A stretch of 64,000 nt of DNA from positions 1 through 64,000 of the forward strand of contig CADCCB010000006.1 of the NCBI GenBank assembly GCA_902799905.1, written 5' to 3'. The notes below the pieces were generated by a model. It saw nothing but the letters and a program-made list of their open reading frames with translations. It was not told the DNA's origin and searched no databases. Below are positions 1-8,623 of this stretch, one piece after another (the first letter of the stretch is position 1; each line of letters starts with the position of its first letter). This DNA is from an uncultured Prevotellaceae bacterium (GTDB lineage Bacteria; Bacteroidota; Bacteroidia; Bacteroidales; Bacteroidaceae). Position numbers and translations under genes: made by a program.

Positions 1-68
1 GTCTGCGCAAATGTTGCCAAACACAGCAACATTGAAACTATAATGACCACTATTCTTTTCATAATCAT
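1..68 (-). CDS. Secreted or envelope protein, N-terminal fragment
   Basis: Only the first residues of a minus-strand gene are in the window; it runs off the left edge. Reading from position 68 (or the in-frame ATG at 62) gives MIMKRIVVIIVSM and then LLCLATFAQ. This is a basic N-terminus, a hydrophobic core and an AxA-like/FAQ end typical of a Bacteroidetes Sec signal peptide. A good promoter lies just upstream (102-132), so this gene starts its own transcript rather than belonging to the operon behind it. The mature protein cannot be identified. Confidence 0.7.
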   Translation of the reverse strand, partial: MIMKRIVVIIVSMLLCLATFAQ

Positions 69-101
69 CGGTTTTAGGTTCATATTTTCTAGTTCACGCT
101 G

Positions 102-132
102 CAAATATAAGAACAAATATGAAGAAAGCAAA
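102..132 (-). promoter_or_regulatory. Bacteroidetes-type promoter for the left-edge gene
   Basis: On the minus strand TATATTTG (109-102) is the -7 element and TTTG (132-129) the -33 element, with 19 bp between them. The layout matches the TTTG-N19-21-TAnnTTTG promoters seen repeatedly in this window. Confidence 0.65.
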
Positions 133-232
133 AGGATTTCCCCTATTTTTGATAGGAGAAACCCTAATTATGTCTCAATTGTAAACTATTTCCGATTAAC
201 AGACTTCGGAATACAACTCAACCGACTGACTG

Positions 233-952
233 TTAATCCCTTTTACCGAATATCCGGAGCAAATAGAGGAAGAGGTTGATGAAGTCGAGATACAACATCA
301 GTGCCCCCAGAAGGGCATACTTCTGCATGGTAGAACTGGCATCTGGAGCCATGAGAAACATGTTCTTTATCTTCTGCGTATCATAGGCAGTCAGTCCTAC
401 GAAGATCAGCACACCCACGTAAGAGAGAATCATCTCCAGGGCCGAACTCTCCACAAAGATATTGACGACAGTAGCGATAATCAGACCTATCAGGGCCATC
501 AGCAGGATTTTTCCGATAGAAGAAAGATCGACTTTGGTAAAGAAACCGAATGCCGACATCGCACCGAAGGTGCCTGCCGTAATCAGGAACGTGGCAGCCA
601 GACTCCCCGCGGTGTAGACATAGAACAGCGAGGAGAAGGTAACGCCATTGAGTGCCGCATAGGCGATGAACATCAATGTGGCCACAGGCAAGGAAATCTT
701 ATTGATGGCGGCATTGATGCCAATGACGAGGGCGAGTTCAGCAAAGAACAGCACCCAGATGACCTGATGATGTAAGGCCAGGAACGAGGTAATGGCACTG
801 TTCGTTGCCACGACAAAAGCCGTCAGTCCAGTAATGACCAAGGCCATCGTCATCCAAAGATAAGTCTTGCGCATTAAGACGGGGAATGCCAGAGAAGACT
901 CCAACTGGCGATCCCTCGCATAAGACTGATAGTTCATTTCTTCGTAATCCAT
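233..952 (-). CDS. Bax inhibitor-1 / YccA family membrane protein
   Basis: Integral membrane protein of the BI-1/YccA family. Members modulate ion leak and membrane protein quality control (YccA with FtsH); the role of this copy is unknown. About seven hydrophobic segments are visible, from 'TYLWMTMALVITGLTAF' to the C-terminal 'DFINLFLYLLRIFG', and the family signature 'LTAYDTQKIKNM' is present. The ORF can be extended to a TTG at 967 that overlaps the upstream stop as TTGA, but the ATG at 952 is the more ordinary start. It is the last gene of the long minus-strand run. A 9-bp inverted repeat (194-202/230-238) spans its stop and may act in termination. Confidence 0.85.
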   Translation of the reverse strand: MDYEEMNYQSYARDRQLESSLAFPVLMRKTYLWMTMALVITGLTAFVVATNSAITSFLALHHQVIWVLFFAELALVIGINAAINKISLPVATLMFIAYAALNGVTFSSLFYVYTAGSLAATFLITAGTFGAMSAFGFFTKVDLSSIGKILLMALIGLIIATVVNIFVESSALEMILSYVGVLIFVGLTAYDTQKIKNMFLMAPDASSTMQKYALLGALMLYLDFINLFLYLLRIFGKRD

Positions 953-963
953 TTTTTTCTTAT

Positions 964-2088
964 TCAATTAGTAAAACGATTAATTATTTCTGCAACAGCC
1001 TCCACTTCTGCATCAGTCATTGCCTGATAACACGGGATGCTGAGTTCTTGAGCATGAATCTGCTCAGTTATCGGCAAGCAAAGACCATGCCAATCTTCAT
1101 AGCAGGCCTGCTTGTGGGGAGGAATGGGATAATGTATGGCCGTCGCCACTCCATTCTCCTCGAGGAAATGCTTCAGTGTGTCACGCTCAGCACTAAGGAC
1201 GGGGAAGATATGGTAGACGCTGCCCGACCTTTCCGGCAATCGCACCAGGGAGTTGCAGATATGGTCAATATAATAATTGGCTATAGCCTGCCTGCGGGCG
1301 TTGTCAGCATCCAGATACTTCAGTTTTACGCTCAGGACTGCAGCCTGGATATCGTCAAGACGCGAATTACGGCCCTGATAGTCGAAGACATACTTCGAGG
1401 ACGAGCCATAGTTGGCGATACTCCTGACGACTTGAGCCAGTTGATCATCGTTGGTAGTGACTGCGCCACCATCGCCCAACGCGCCAAGGTTCTTTCCCGG
1501 ATAGAAACTATGGGCGGCAGCGTGGCCAAGAGAGCCTGTCTTGACTGATGGAGAACCATCGGGAACGCTGGCAAAGCAGCCATGGGCCTGGGCGTTGTCT
1601 TCAAGGAGCAGGAAGTTATGGGCGTGACAGATAGAGGCGATGCGCTCTGTATAGGCACAACGTCCATAGAGATGAACCAGCATGATGGCACAGGTGCGAG
1701 ACGTTATAGCCCGCTCTATCTGACTGTCGTCGATCTGGAAGGTATCGACGGAAGGCTCCACGAGGACAGGTACCAGATGATTCTCTGTAATGGCAAGAAT
1801 GGTTGCAATAAAGGTGTTGGCAGGAACAATGACCTCGTCGCCCTCCTTTAGGACACCTATTATTATATACGCACGCAAGATAAGCGTCAGGGCATCAAGT
1901 CCATTAGCCACCCCAATGCAATGTTTCGTACCGATATAGCGGGCATACTCCTCCTCGAAACGGGCCGTGGCCTCACCTCGCAAATACCATCCGCCGTCAA
2001 CCACCCGATTGACAGCCTCGTGTATCTCATCGGCATGCATGGCCGTGATACGTTTCAAAGAGAGATAGTCTATCGTCATAGTGTCCAT
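964..2088 (-). CDS. DegT/DnrJ/EryC1/StrS aminotransferase (FdtB-like sugar aminotransferase)
   Basis: PLP-dependent aminotransferase of the DegT/StrS family, 374 residues, the usual length. Such enzymes transfer an amino group from glutamate to a keto-sugar nucleotide. The PLP lysine lies in 'HSFYPGKNLGALGDGG', and 'EDNAQAHG' supplies the conserved aspartate region. With RfbB and an FdtA-type isomerase in the same run, the natural reading is an FdtB-like enzyme acting on dTDP-3-keto-6-deoxyhexose, giving a dTDP-3-amino-3,6-dideoxyhexose. The substrate stereochemistry cannot be told from sequence. It overlaps the upstream acyltransferase by 13 bp, so the genes are probably translated together. 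Confidence 0.85.
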   Translation of the reverse strand: MDTMTIDYLSLKRITAMHADEIHEAVNRVVDGGWYLRGEATARFEEEYARYIGTKHCIGVANGLDALTLILRAYIIIGVLKEGDEVIVPANTFIATILAITENHLVPVLVEPSVDTFQIDDSQIERAITSRTCAIMLVHLYGRCAYTERIASICHAHNFLLLEDNAQAHGCFASVPDGSPSVKTGSLGHAAAHSFYPGKNLGALGDGGAVTTNDDQLAQVVRSIANYGSSSKYVFDYQGRNSRLDDIQAAVLSVKLKYLDADNARRQAIANYYIDHICNSLVRLPERSGSVYHIFPVLSAERDTLKHFLEENGVATAIHYPIPPHKQACYEDWHGLCLPITEQIHAQELSIPCYQAMTDAEVEAVAEIINRFTN

Positions 2089-3014
2089 TCGTAGGTATCG
2101 TAGCAGATGGCGCGTCCACCGAAGCCCTCCTTCTGGGCCACCAGTCCGTCGTTGAGCACAGAGCCGTCACCCTCGGTAGAACGTCCGAAGTCCAAATACG
2201 GATAGTCGGGGAAGTCTTCGTACATCGCCCTCTCGTAGATGGCATCCACAGCCCCCACCTTCTTACCGACGGGAGTTGACGAACAATACTGACCGTGAAG
2301 CACCTGTGGCGACAGATAGAACGTGAGTCCTGCTACCACCTCACCCTCATAATAGGCGTTGTACTGCACGATATGCTTGGGGAAACGCGAATGTAGCAGT
2401 TCTATCTCCTCAACGGTATGCACAGGGCGCACCCCATGCCTGTCGACGAGGTTATTCTCGAGCACAGGCCAGAAGGCACGGAAGTTATCCTCACGCTTCA
2501 CCTCCACACCCAGTTCATGGGCTTTGCGAAGACGGCGACGGCGATCCTTGCGCCAGCGCAGATGCTGCTGCATGAAAATAACCGTACCGATGTCGCGAGA
2601 GATGACCTTAGCGTTGCAAATCCAGAACAATGGATAGAGATCCTCCTCGGCAGCATGCTGATGATAGACCCAGGGTACAGGTTTATAGACCACCCTGTGA
2701 ATGCCGGCTGCACGCAGCCAGTCGTTCATCTCACGAAACAACTGGATGACATCGGCTGCCGTCACATCGATGTCCATCACCAGACCGCCATAGGTCAGTC
2801 CTTGGTGCGAATAGAGCGTATCGCCCACGATATTGGCAGGCAAGATGGAATGGAGGTGAGAACCCACATAGAACATCAGCGAATGGTCCGTAAAGCGGTC
2901 GGCATGATAATCCATGTAGTTGCGATAGAACAGGAAGGTAGCGTTACGGGCCTTTGCCACATAACGGTCCCAAGCCTGTCTGTCGGCTGGTGTGTATCTC
3001 CTTATTTCGAACAT
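2076..3014 (-). CDS. FemAB/GNAT-type acyltransferase
   Basis: About 312 residues with a GNAT-like fold of the FemAB/Acetyltransf_6 type. The recognisable part is the C-terminal half, where 'YEGEVVAGLTFYLSPQVLHGQY' is followed by 'YLDFGRSTEGDGSVLNDGL', the usual strand-helix pattern of these enzymes. It sits between the isomerase and the aminotransferase with 13-bp overlaps on both sides, so it is almost certainly co-translated with them. In the known Fuc3N/Qui3N pathways the amino sugar is acylated by a left-handed beta-helix enzyme (FdtC/QdtC). None is seen here, so I infer that this protein may do that acylation. It could instead act on a later glycan or on peptidoglycan. Confidence 0.7.
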   Translation of the reverse strand: MFEIRRYTPADRQAWDRYVAKARNATFLFYRNYMDYHADRFTDHSLMFYVGSHLHSILPANIVGDTLYSHQGLTYGGLVMDIDVTAADVIQLFREMNDWLRAAGIHRVVYKPVPWVYHQHAAEEDLYPLFWICNAKVISRDIGTVIFMQQHLRWRKDRRRRLRKAHELGVEVKREDNFRAFWPVLENNLVDRHGVRPVHTVEEIELLHSRFPKHIVQYNAYYEGEVVAGLTFYLSPQVLHGQYCSSTPVGKKVGAVDAIYERAMYEDFPDYPYLDFGRSTEGDGSVLNDGLVAQKEGFGGRAICYDTYEWTL

Positions 3015-3406
3015 TTCACGTAATCCAGGAATTCTTCGTAATCATAGATATAATCTTCCTCCTCGTAATGCTCAGAGGCGAGCACCAGACCGACGGCACC
3101 CGACGAGAAGTCGTCGAGTGTTCGCCAGACGTTCGTATCGATAAGCAGACCCTGCCAAGGATGGTTCAGCAAGACCGTCTTGCGCTCTCTACCATTGTCG
3201 AGGGTGACATGGAACGAGCCACTGAGGGCGATGAGCAGTTGACGGAGACGCTTATGGGCGTGTCCTCCCCTACTCTCGCCAGCAGGCACATCATAGACCC
3301 AATAAACCCGTTTGATGTCGAACGGCACCATCAACTGAGCCTCGGCAAACGTCAGGTTGCCACGAGGGTCGGAAATTTTGGGCAAGTCGATAATCTGAAC
3401 ATCCAT
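3002..3406 (-). CDS. fdtA: FdtA/QdtA-type dTDP-4-keto-6-deoxyglucose 3,4-ketoisomerase
   Basis: Small cupin of the WxcM-like family, 134 residues from the chosen start. It converts dTDP-4-keto-6-deoxy-D-glucose into the 3-keto sugar. Characteristic stretches are 'ISDPRGNLTFAEA', 'RVYWVYDVPAGESRGGHAHK' with the cupin histidines, and 'VLASEHYEEEDYI'. The frame is open upstream to a GTG at 3427, adding MNNLLPP, but those codons lie in a dispersed repeat (3407-3450), so the ATG at 3406 is preferred. It supplies the substrate of the downstream aminotransferase. FdtA and QdtA differ only in the stereochemistry of the product, and I cannot separate them. Confidence 0.85.
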   Translation of the reverse strand: MDVQIIDLPKISDPRGNLTFAEAQLMVPFDIKRVYWVYDVPAGESRGGHAHKRLRQLLIALSGSFHVTLDNGRERKTVLLNHPWQGLLIDTNVWRTLDDFSSGAVGLVLASEHYEEEDYIYDYEEFLDYVKCSK

Positions 3407-3450
3407 CGGCGGTAGCAAATTATTCACTTATCACGATTCACTTTTACCTT
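3407..3450 (-). repeat. Dispersed GTGAA-type junction repeat, copy 1
   Basis: Between purT and fdtA the minus strand reads AAAAGTGAATCGTGATAAG, then TGAATAATTTGCTACCGCC, ending next to the fdtA ATG. It matches copies at 10043, 33757, 44688 and 50345. The purT stop codon lies at its upstream edge, and a GTG inside it creates a false upstream start for fdtA. Confidence 0.7.
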
Positions 3451-4646
3451 AGTTTATCATAAGGATCCGTACCCAGCACAGTCTTAGCCAAACGCTTGGC
3501 TTTGTCACGCAGGGCATTGACATCGTCGCCCACCTCGCCATAGCAGAGCACGACACCCATGCGACGGCCCTTATGAGCCTCGGGCTTACCGAAGATACGG
3601 ACACGTGTACGGTCTTCGTTCAAGGCATCGACGAAGTTATAGTCAAGCAGAGAACGGTCAACAGGCGTACAGGCCTCCTTGGGAGAAAGGATCACAGCCG
3701 AAGCACCAGCGTGCTCGAGATGGATACCAGCGATAGGCAGTCCCATGACAGCACGGAAATGCAGTTCGAACTCCGAGAGGTTGGTGGTATGTCCCAGTGT
3801 CACCATACCGGTATCGTGTGGACGGGGGCTCAACTCACTGAAGATGACCTCACCCTGCTTGGTCAGGAAGAACTCCACTCCCCATATGCCGGCACCTGTC
3901 AGAGCCTTCGTCACCTTGTCAGCCATGAACTGTGCCTGTTTCAGAGCCTCGTCGCTAATCTTGTAGGGCTGCCACGACTCACGATAGTCGCCCGACTTCT
4001 GCACATGTCCGATGGGCGGACAGAACAGCGTGGGCCAACCGTGCTGCTGGGTCACAGTAAGCAGGGTAAACTCAGAATCGAAGTCGATGAACTCCTCGAT
4101 GATGACTTCCTTCACGTCGCCACGCGAGCCTTCCATGGCCTCACGGAAAGCCGTTTCCAGTTCACCCTCGTTATGCACATAACTCTGACCATGGCCAGAG
4201 GATGACATCAGGGGCTTTACAACGCAAGGGAAGCCAATCTCGTCGGCAGCAGCCTTGAACTCCTCGAAGGTCTTGGCATAGAAATACTTTGCCGTGCGCA
4301 GGCCCAGTTCCTTGGCAGCAAGGTCGCGGATGGCACGGCGATTCATGGTGTAGTTGACGGCACGGGCTGACGGCACCACCTGGATTCCCTGCTCCTCGAA
4401 CTTGAAGAGGCGCTCCGTACGGATAGCCTCGATTTCCGGCACAATGATGTCGGGCTGATGCTTCTTCACGACAGCCTCGAGGGCATCGCCGTCAAGCATC
4501 GAAAACACCTCACGCTCGTCGGCCACCTGCATGGCAGGGGCATTGTCGTAACGATCACAGGCGATGACATACTGGCCAGCACGCATGGCGGCAATCACAA
4601 ACTCCTTGCCCAGTTCTCCTGAGCCTAAAAGCAATATCTTCTTCAT
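3444..4646 (-). CDS. purT: Formate-dependent phosphoribosylglycinamide formyltransferase
   Basis: ATP-grasp enzyme that makes formyl-GAR from GAR, formate and ATP in purine synthesis; 400 residues, close to the family norm. The N-terminus '[20 protein letters not shown]' is the family's dinucleotide-like loop, and '[14 protein letters not shown]' near the C-terminal third is highly typical. The ORF is open 12 codons further upstream, but that part overlaps a hairpin, so the ATG at 4646 is chosen. A housekeeping purine gene between rfbB and fdtA is an odd neighbour; it probably just shares the transcript. Confidence 0.93.
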   Translation of the reverse strand: MKKILLLGSGELGKEFVIAAMRAGQYVIACDRYDNAPAMQVADEREVFSMLDGDALEAVVKKHQPDIIVPEIEAIRTERLFKFEEQGIQVVPSARAVNYTMNRRAIRDLAAKELGLRTAKYFYAKTFEEFKAAADEIGFPCVVKPLMSSSGHGQSYVHNEGELETAFREAMEGSRGDVKEVIIEEFIDFDSEFTLLTVTQQHGWPTLFCPPIGHVQKSGDYRESWQPYKISDEALKQAQFMADKVTKALTGAGIWGVEFFLTKQGEVIFSELSPRPHDTGMVTLGHTTNLSEFELHFRAVMGLPIAGIHLEHAGASAVILSPKEACTPVDRSLLDYNFVDALNEDRTRVRIFGKPEAHKGRRMGVVLCYGEVGDDVNALRDKAKRLAKTVLGTDPYDKLR

Positions 4647-4658
4647 AAGCAATGGGAA

Positions 4659-4679
4659 CTGTGCGGAGGAACCGCACAG
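4659..4679 (-). other. Hairpin between rfbB and purT
   Basis: Perfect 8-bp inverted repeat CTGTGCGG / CCGCACAG with a 5-base loop, in the 41-bp gap between rfbB and purT. No U-tract follows on the minus strand, so it is more likely a processing or stability hairpin than an intrinsic terminator. Confidence 0.5.
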
Positions 4680-4687
4680 CACACTAT

Positions 4688-5821
4688 TTAGCGGTTGTTA
4701 TACATTTTATCGTAATACTTCTGATAGTCGCCAGAGGTGACATTGTCGAGCCACTCCTGGTTGTCAAGATACCAGCGGACGGTCTTTTCAATGCCCTCTT
4801 CGAACTGGAGGCTAGGCTCCCAACCCAATTCACGCTGCAGTTTGCTAGAGTCGATAGCATAGCGCAGGTCGTGGCCGGCACGGTCGGTGACGAAGGTGAT
4901 GAGATCCATGTCCTCACCCTCTTTGCGACCCAGCAATCGGTCTACGGTTTTAATAACCACCTTGATGATATCGATGTTCTTCCACTCGTTAAAGCCACCA
5001 ATATTATACGTATCAGCAATCTTACCTTTGTGGAAGATAAGGTCGATAGCACGGGCGTGGTCCTCCACGTAGAGCCAGTCGCGCACATTCTCACCCTTGC
5101 CGTAAACGGGCAACGGTTTTCTGTTGCGGATGTTATTAATGAACAGCGGTATCAGTTTCTCAGGGAACTGGTAGGGACCGTAGTTGTTAGAACAATTCGT
5201 CACCACCACAGGCATGCCGTAAGTGTCGTGGAAGGCACGGACAAAGTGATCGCTCGATGCCTTGGCAGCACTGTAGGGAGAATGCGGGTTATACTTTGTG
5301 GTCTCCAGGAAGAACTTATCACCATAGGCCAGATGATGCTCAGCCGAAGAGGCGGTAGTGGTGAAAGGCGGTTCAATACCCTCGGGGTGAGTCAGTTCCA
5401 GAGCACCATACACCTCATCCGTCGAGATATGGTAGAAGCGCTTACCCTCATATTTCTCTGGCAGCGACTCCCAATAGAGTTTCGCAGCCTGAAGAAGCGA
5501 GAGCGTACCCATCACATTGGTGCGTGCAAAGGTAAAGGGATCCTTGATGGAACGGTCCACATGACTCTCTGCTGCCAGATGGATGATGCCGTCCACCTTC
5601 TTGTCCTGCATCAGTTTATAAAAGGCATCGAAGTCGCAGATGTCCATCTTGACAAACTCATAGTTGGGCTTGTCCTCAATGTCCTTCAGATTGGCCAGGT
5701 TACCAGCATACGTCAACTTGTCGAGATTGATGATGTGATACTCCGGATACTTGTTCACGAACAGGCGCACCACATGACTTCCTATAAAGCCTGCGCCACC
5801 AGTAATAACAATGTTCTTCAT
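4688..5821 (-). CDS. rfbB: dTDP-glucose 4,6-dehydratase
   Basis: Extended short-chain dehydrogenase that makes dTDP-4-keto-6-deoxy-D-glucose, the entry compound of the deoxysugar branch here. The NAD-binding motif '[10 protein letters not shown]' is at the N-terminus. '[10 protein letters not shown]' carries the Thr-Asp-Glu active-site set, and '[12 protein letters not shown]' has the YxxxK pair. The 377-residue length is normal for the Bacteroidales form. rfbA, rfbC and rfbD are not in the window, so glucose-1-phosphate thymidylyltransferase must be encoded elsewhere. Confidence 0.95.
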   Translation of the reverse strand: MKNIVITGGAGFIGSHVVRLFVNKYPEYHIINLDKLTYAGNLANLKDIEDKPNYEFVKMDICDFDAFYKLMQDKKVDGIIHLAAESHVDRSIKDPFTFARTNVMGTLSLLQAAKLYWESLPEKYEGKRFYHISTDEVYGALELTHPEGIEPPFTTTASSAEHHLAYGDKFFLETTKYNPHSPYSAAKASSDHFVRAFHDTYGMPVVVTNCSNNYGPYQFPEKLIPLFINNIRNRKPLPVYGKGENVRDWLYVEDHARAIDLIFHKGKIADTYNIGGFNEWKNIDIIKVVIKTVDRLLGRKEGEDMDLITFVTDRAGHDLRYAIDSSKLQRELGWEPSLQFEEGIEKTVRWYLDNQEWLDNVTSGDYQKYYDKMYNNR

Positions 5822-5829
5822 ATTCTTTA

Positions 5830-6009
5830 TTATTTGTTTTTATTCCTTAGTTTGCTGAACAGCGTTAGTGCAATATAGACCACAAAGCACATGCCGAAGG
5901 TCTGTGCAGCATCATCCCATGTCTTATCGAAACCCACTATATATGATAGTAACGTAAGAACAGCGGCAACTATTGTGCCAGTGACAAAATCAATTAGATA
6001 TTCTTTCAT
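5830..6009 (-). CDS. Small membrane protein, 59 residues
   Basis: Unannotated-length ORF on the minus strand starting MKEYLIDFVTG. It has two hydrophobic stretches ('TIVAAVLTLLSYIVGF' and 'MCFVVYIALTLFS') and a basic tail, KLRNKNK. Its ATG overlaps the stop of the phosphoesterase gene as ATGA, and it ends 8 bp before rfbB, so it fits exactly into the operon. I do not recognise the family. The tight coupling and plausible topology argue that it is real. Confidence 0.65.
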   Translation of the reverse strand: MKEYLIDFVTGTIVAAVLTLLSYIVGFDKTWDDAAQTFGMCFVVYIALTLFSKLRNKNK

Positions 6010-6509
6010 AATCTTCTCGGATCGTCAATGGTTATTACCTCCAAGTCCTTGAAGGTGCTGCCGTCGATGGTCAGTCTGACCAGTGTACGCTCACGATGCC
6101 ACCCCTGCAGTCCTGCGGCTCCCGGATTGATGTGCAGCAGATTGAGCGCAGGGTCGAACTTGACCTTTAGGATATGCGAATGCCCCGCTATGAAGAGTTG
6201 GGGCGGTTTTTCACACAACAATCGCCTCACCGACGGGTCGTAGTTGCCAGGATAGCCACCGATATGCTTGATGAGCACATCGGTGTCCTCGCATTTGAAG
6301 CGATTCAACTCACGATACATCAGTCGCAGGTCGCCACCATCGCAGTTGCCACAGACGGCCCTCAACGGTCTAAACGCCGCCAGCCGGTCTGCCACCTCCA
6401 CGGAGCCGATGTCACCTGCATGCCAAATCTCGTCGCAGGGTTCGAAGTAGTGCAAGTACTTGTCGTCCCAATAACTGTGCGTATCGCTGATGATGCCTAT
6501 TCTCTTCAC
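6006..6509 (-). CDS. YfcE/MJ0936-type metallophosphoesterase
   Basis: Calcineurin-like phosphoesterase of 167 residues. The metal-binding set is complete: 'ISDTHSYW' (Asp, His) at the N-terminus, 'HAGDIG', 'CGNCDGG' and 'AGHSHILK'. Proteins of this group hydrolyse phosphodiesters in vitro, and their physiological substrates are mostly unknown. It precedes the small membrane protein with an ATGA overlap. A repeat of the GATTTGAGG type lies directly upstream of its start. Confidence 0.88.
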   Translation of the reverse strand: MKRIGIISDTHSYWDDKYLHYFEPCDEIWHAGDIGSVEVADRLAAFRPLRAVCGNCDGGDLRLMYRELNRFKCEDTDVLIKHIGGYPGNYDPSVRRLLCEKPPQLFIAGHSHILKVKFDPALNLLHINPGAAGLQGWHRERTLVRLTIDGSTFKDLEVITIDDPRRL

Positions 6510-6545
6510 GATTTGAAGTTTTAGATTTGAGGATTGAGATTTAGT
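6510..6545 (-). repeat. GATTTGAGG-family repeat at the phosphoesterase/kinase junction
   Basis: The plus strand reads GATTTGAAGTTTTAGATTTG then AGGATTGAGATTTAG. The same words occur at 16057-16150 and, inverted, inside cydB at 27945-27983. Here the repeat supplies the last codons of the upstream kinase-like gene ('LNLNPQI', stop at 6521). Confidence 0.6.
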
Positions 6546-7144
6546 TTCTTCCTGACGAACTCAGCAATGAGCCTTGCAGTCGCTACCGAACCTATCACAC
6601 TGGAATCGATACACAGGTCATAACTATCGGCACGTCCCCAGCGTTTTCCTGTATAATAATTATAATAGGAGGCACGGCGGTTCTCAACATACTGGATACG
6701 TTTGACAGCCTCATTGTATGACACTCCCTTCTCTTTCATGAAGAGTTTAGCACGCGATTCGATGGAAGCCGTGATAAACACATTAACCACATTGGGAAAG
6801 TCGCGTAGCACATAGTCGGCACAACGGCCTACAAAGACACACGAGTCCTCCTCGGCCGCCTTAATAATAGCATCGCTTTGGAACTTAAACAGTCCCTCTT
6901 GCGAGAAAACACTCCCCTCTCCCCAGTTGTTGCTATAAGGCAGATGCAGGAAAGAACGCAGAAAGCCCTTGCGCTCGTCACTCTGTTTGAAGAACTCCTC
7001 GGAGAAGCCGCTTTCCTTGGCTGCCAGATTCAACAATTCACGGTCATAGTATTTGGCATGGAACTCTTCAGCCAGCAACTTTCCGATTTCCAAACCGCCG
7101 GCACACACCTGACGACCGATGTTAATGATTATCTTTTTGTCCAT
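6521..7144 (-). CDS. Cytidylate-kinase-like family protein
   Basis: 207-residue P-loop protein of the cytidylate kinase-like group (AAK/Cytidylate_kin2). The N-terminus 'IINIGRQVCAGGLEIGKLLA' aligns with the usual GRxxGSGGxxIA loop, but a Cys-Ala replaces the Gly-Ser, which is unusual. Further family features are 'YYDRELL', 'FVGRCADYVL' and the lid-like 'RRASYYNYYTGKRWG'. The role is not established for the group; nucleotide or small-molecule phosphorylation is inferred. The C-terminal tail is encoded by a dispersed repeat. The gene overlaps the upstream MATE gene by 23 bp. Confidence 0.8.
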   Translation of the reverse strand: MDKKIIINIGRQVCAGGLEIGKLLAEEFHAKYYDRELLNLAAKESGFSEEFFKQSDERKGFLRSFLHLPYSNNWGEGSVFSQEGLFKFQSDAIIKAAEEDSCVFVGRCADYVLRDFPNVVNVFITASIESRAKLFMKEKGVSYNEAVKRIQYVENRRASYYNYYTGKRWGRADSYDLCIDSSVIGSVATARLIAEFVRKKLNLNPQI

Positions 7145-8486
7145 AAGACTTGAATTTTCTTATATGCCACATCAATATGGGGATGGTAAAGGCAAATGCT
7201 ATAAAATCGCTGGCGGGCATGGCATACCACACACCGTCCAGATTCCAGAACAGCGGGAAGATGTAGGCCATGGGCAGCAGGAAAATCAGTTGGCGCGACA
7301 ACGAGAGGAAGATGCTGATCTTCACCTTGCCGATACACTGGAAGAAATTGGTGATGGTGGCCTGCGAACCCACAACAAAGAACACCAGCATGTCGAGCAC
7401 AATGCCATGGGCGGACATTTCAAGCAATACAGGATCAGTGGTAAAGATACGTGCCATCTGTCGCGGGAATAGCATGGACAATGCCCATCCGAACAGTAGG
7501 ATGGCTGTTGCCACCGCAATAGCAATCCACAAACAGCGCATCATGCGGTCGTACTTCTGAGCACCATAGTTGTAACCCACGATTGGCTGCATACCTTGTG
7601 TGACACCCATCACAAACATGAAGAACACCATCACCATCGAGTTTGCTATTGAGTACGCGCCTACAGCCATGTCGCCGCCATAGCGCACGAACTGGTTGTT
7701 CATGAAGATAACGATGACGCATGAGGTGCTCTGCATCAGGAATGGCGACACGCCAATGGCAATGATATTTCTTACAAGGTCAGACTTCAGACGGTATATG
7801 CCACGCTTCAAGTGAAGCAGTTCGCGCTTGTCGCTGAGAATCCACATCTGCCAGCAGAGTGCCAGCGACTGCGACAATATCGTGGCCAGGGCCGCTCCCC
7901 TAATGCCCCAACGGAACCACCACACAAAGGCCATGACCAGCACGATGTTACACCCCACGGTAAACAGCGTGGCATACATCGCGTGACGCGGCTTGCCTGC
8001 GGCACGCAGCACGGCATTCATGCCAAAATACATGTGGGTAACGATATTACCCGCCAAGATGACCTGCATGAACTCCCGAGCATACGGCAACGTGACCTCT
8101 GACGCTCCAAAAAAGATGAGGATTGGATCAAGGAATATAAGACAGATGACCATAAAGAGGAATCCCACGATGACATTAAGCGTCACCGTATTGCCCAACA
8201 GATGCTGAGCCGTGGCATAGTCACGCTGCCCCAATTTGACGCTGATACATGTAGAAGAACCTACACCCACAGCAGCACCAAAGGCCGCACTCAGGTTCAT
8301 AAAGGGGAAAGTGATACCCAAACCTGCGATAGCCTCAGGACCTACCATCTGTCCAATGACCGAACGGTCGATGATATTATACAGCGAACTGGCCACCATG
8401 GCCACCATGGCTGGCAGGGCATACTGCCACAGCAGTCTTCCCACGGGTTTCTGTCCCAGTTCCAGTGCTTTCTGTTTGTTCTCCAT
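7122..8486 (-). CDS. MATE family efflux transporter (MepA-like)
   Basis: 454-residue multidrug/toxin extrusion transporter with twelve predicted membrane segments in two homologous halves. The MepA-type N-terminus 'LLWQYALPAMVAMVASSLYN' is followed by 'IIDRSVIGQMVGPEAIAGLG', and the second half has 'MGVTQGMQPIVGYNYGA'. The frame is open for another 116 codons upstream, but that part has no transporter features and crosses a promoter and a repeat. The ATG at 8486 (MENKQKALELG) is the true start. A GTACCTTTG motif (8503-8496, minus) just upstream suggests this is the first gene of the minus-strand run. Confidence 0.93.
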   Translation of the reverse strand: MENKQKALELGQKPVGRLLWQYALPAMVAMVASSLYNIIDRSVIGQMVGPEAIAGLGITFPFMNLSAAFGAAVGVGSSTCISVKLGQRDYATAQHLLGNTVTLNVIVGFLFMVICLIFLDPILIFFGASEVTLPYAREFMQVILAGNIVTHMYFGMNAVLRAAGKPRHAMYATLFTVGCNIVLVMAFVWWFRWGIRGAALATILSQSLALCWQMWILSDKRELLHLKRGIYRLKSDLVRNIIAIGVSPFLMQSTSCVIVIFMNNQFVRYGGDMAVGAYSIANSMVMVFFMFVMGVTQGMQPIVGYNYGAQKYDRMMRCLWIAIAVATAILLFGWALSMLFPRQMARIFTTDPVLLEMSAHGIVLDMLVFFVVGSQATITNFFQCIGKVKISIFLSLSRQLIFLLPMAYIFPLFWNLDGVWYAMPASDFIAFAFTIPILMWHIRKFKSYGQKDNH

Positions 8487-8510
8487 ATTCCGTTGCAAAG
8501 GTACAAAAAA

Positions 8511-8556
8511 AAGTGCAAAGTGAAGAGCGAAGGATAAAAAAATTGCCACTACCGTC
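8511..8556 (+). repeat. Dispersed GTGAA-type junction repeat, degenerate copy
   Basis: AAGTGCAAAGTGAAGAGCGA, then AGGATAAAAAAATTGCCACTACCGTC in two parts, lies in the divergent gap between the MATE and subtilase genes. Order and spacing match the cleaner copies at 10043 and 44688 (GTGAA units, an A-rich stretch, then TTGCTACCGC), with several substitutions. Confidence 0.5.
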
Positions 8557-8573
8557 GATTTTATCCCTTTTCT

Positions 8574-8605
8574 TTTGTCTGATAACAATAAAAAATGTAT
8601 CTTTG
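8574..8605 (+). promoter_or_regulatory. Promoter of the subtilase gene
   Basis: TTTG (8574-8577), 20 bp, TATCTTTG (8598-8605); the ATG follows 18 bp later at 8624. Confidence 0.8.
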
Positions 8606-8623
8606 CAGTCAATAACTTAAAAT

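Noticed and set aside
194-238. Intrinsic terminator after the Bax-inhibitor gene
   Set aside because: The 9-bp inverted repeat GATTAACAG/CTGTTAATC has a 27-base loop and no U-tract, so I do not call it a terminator.
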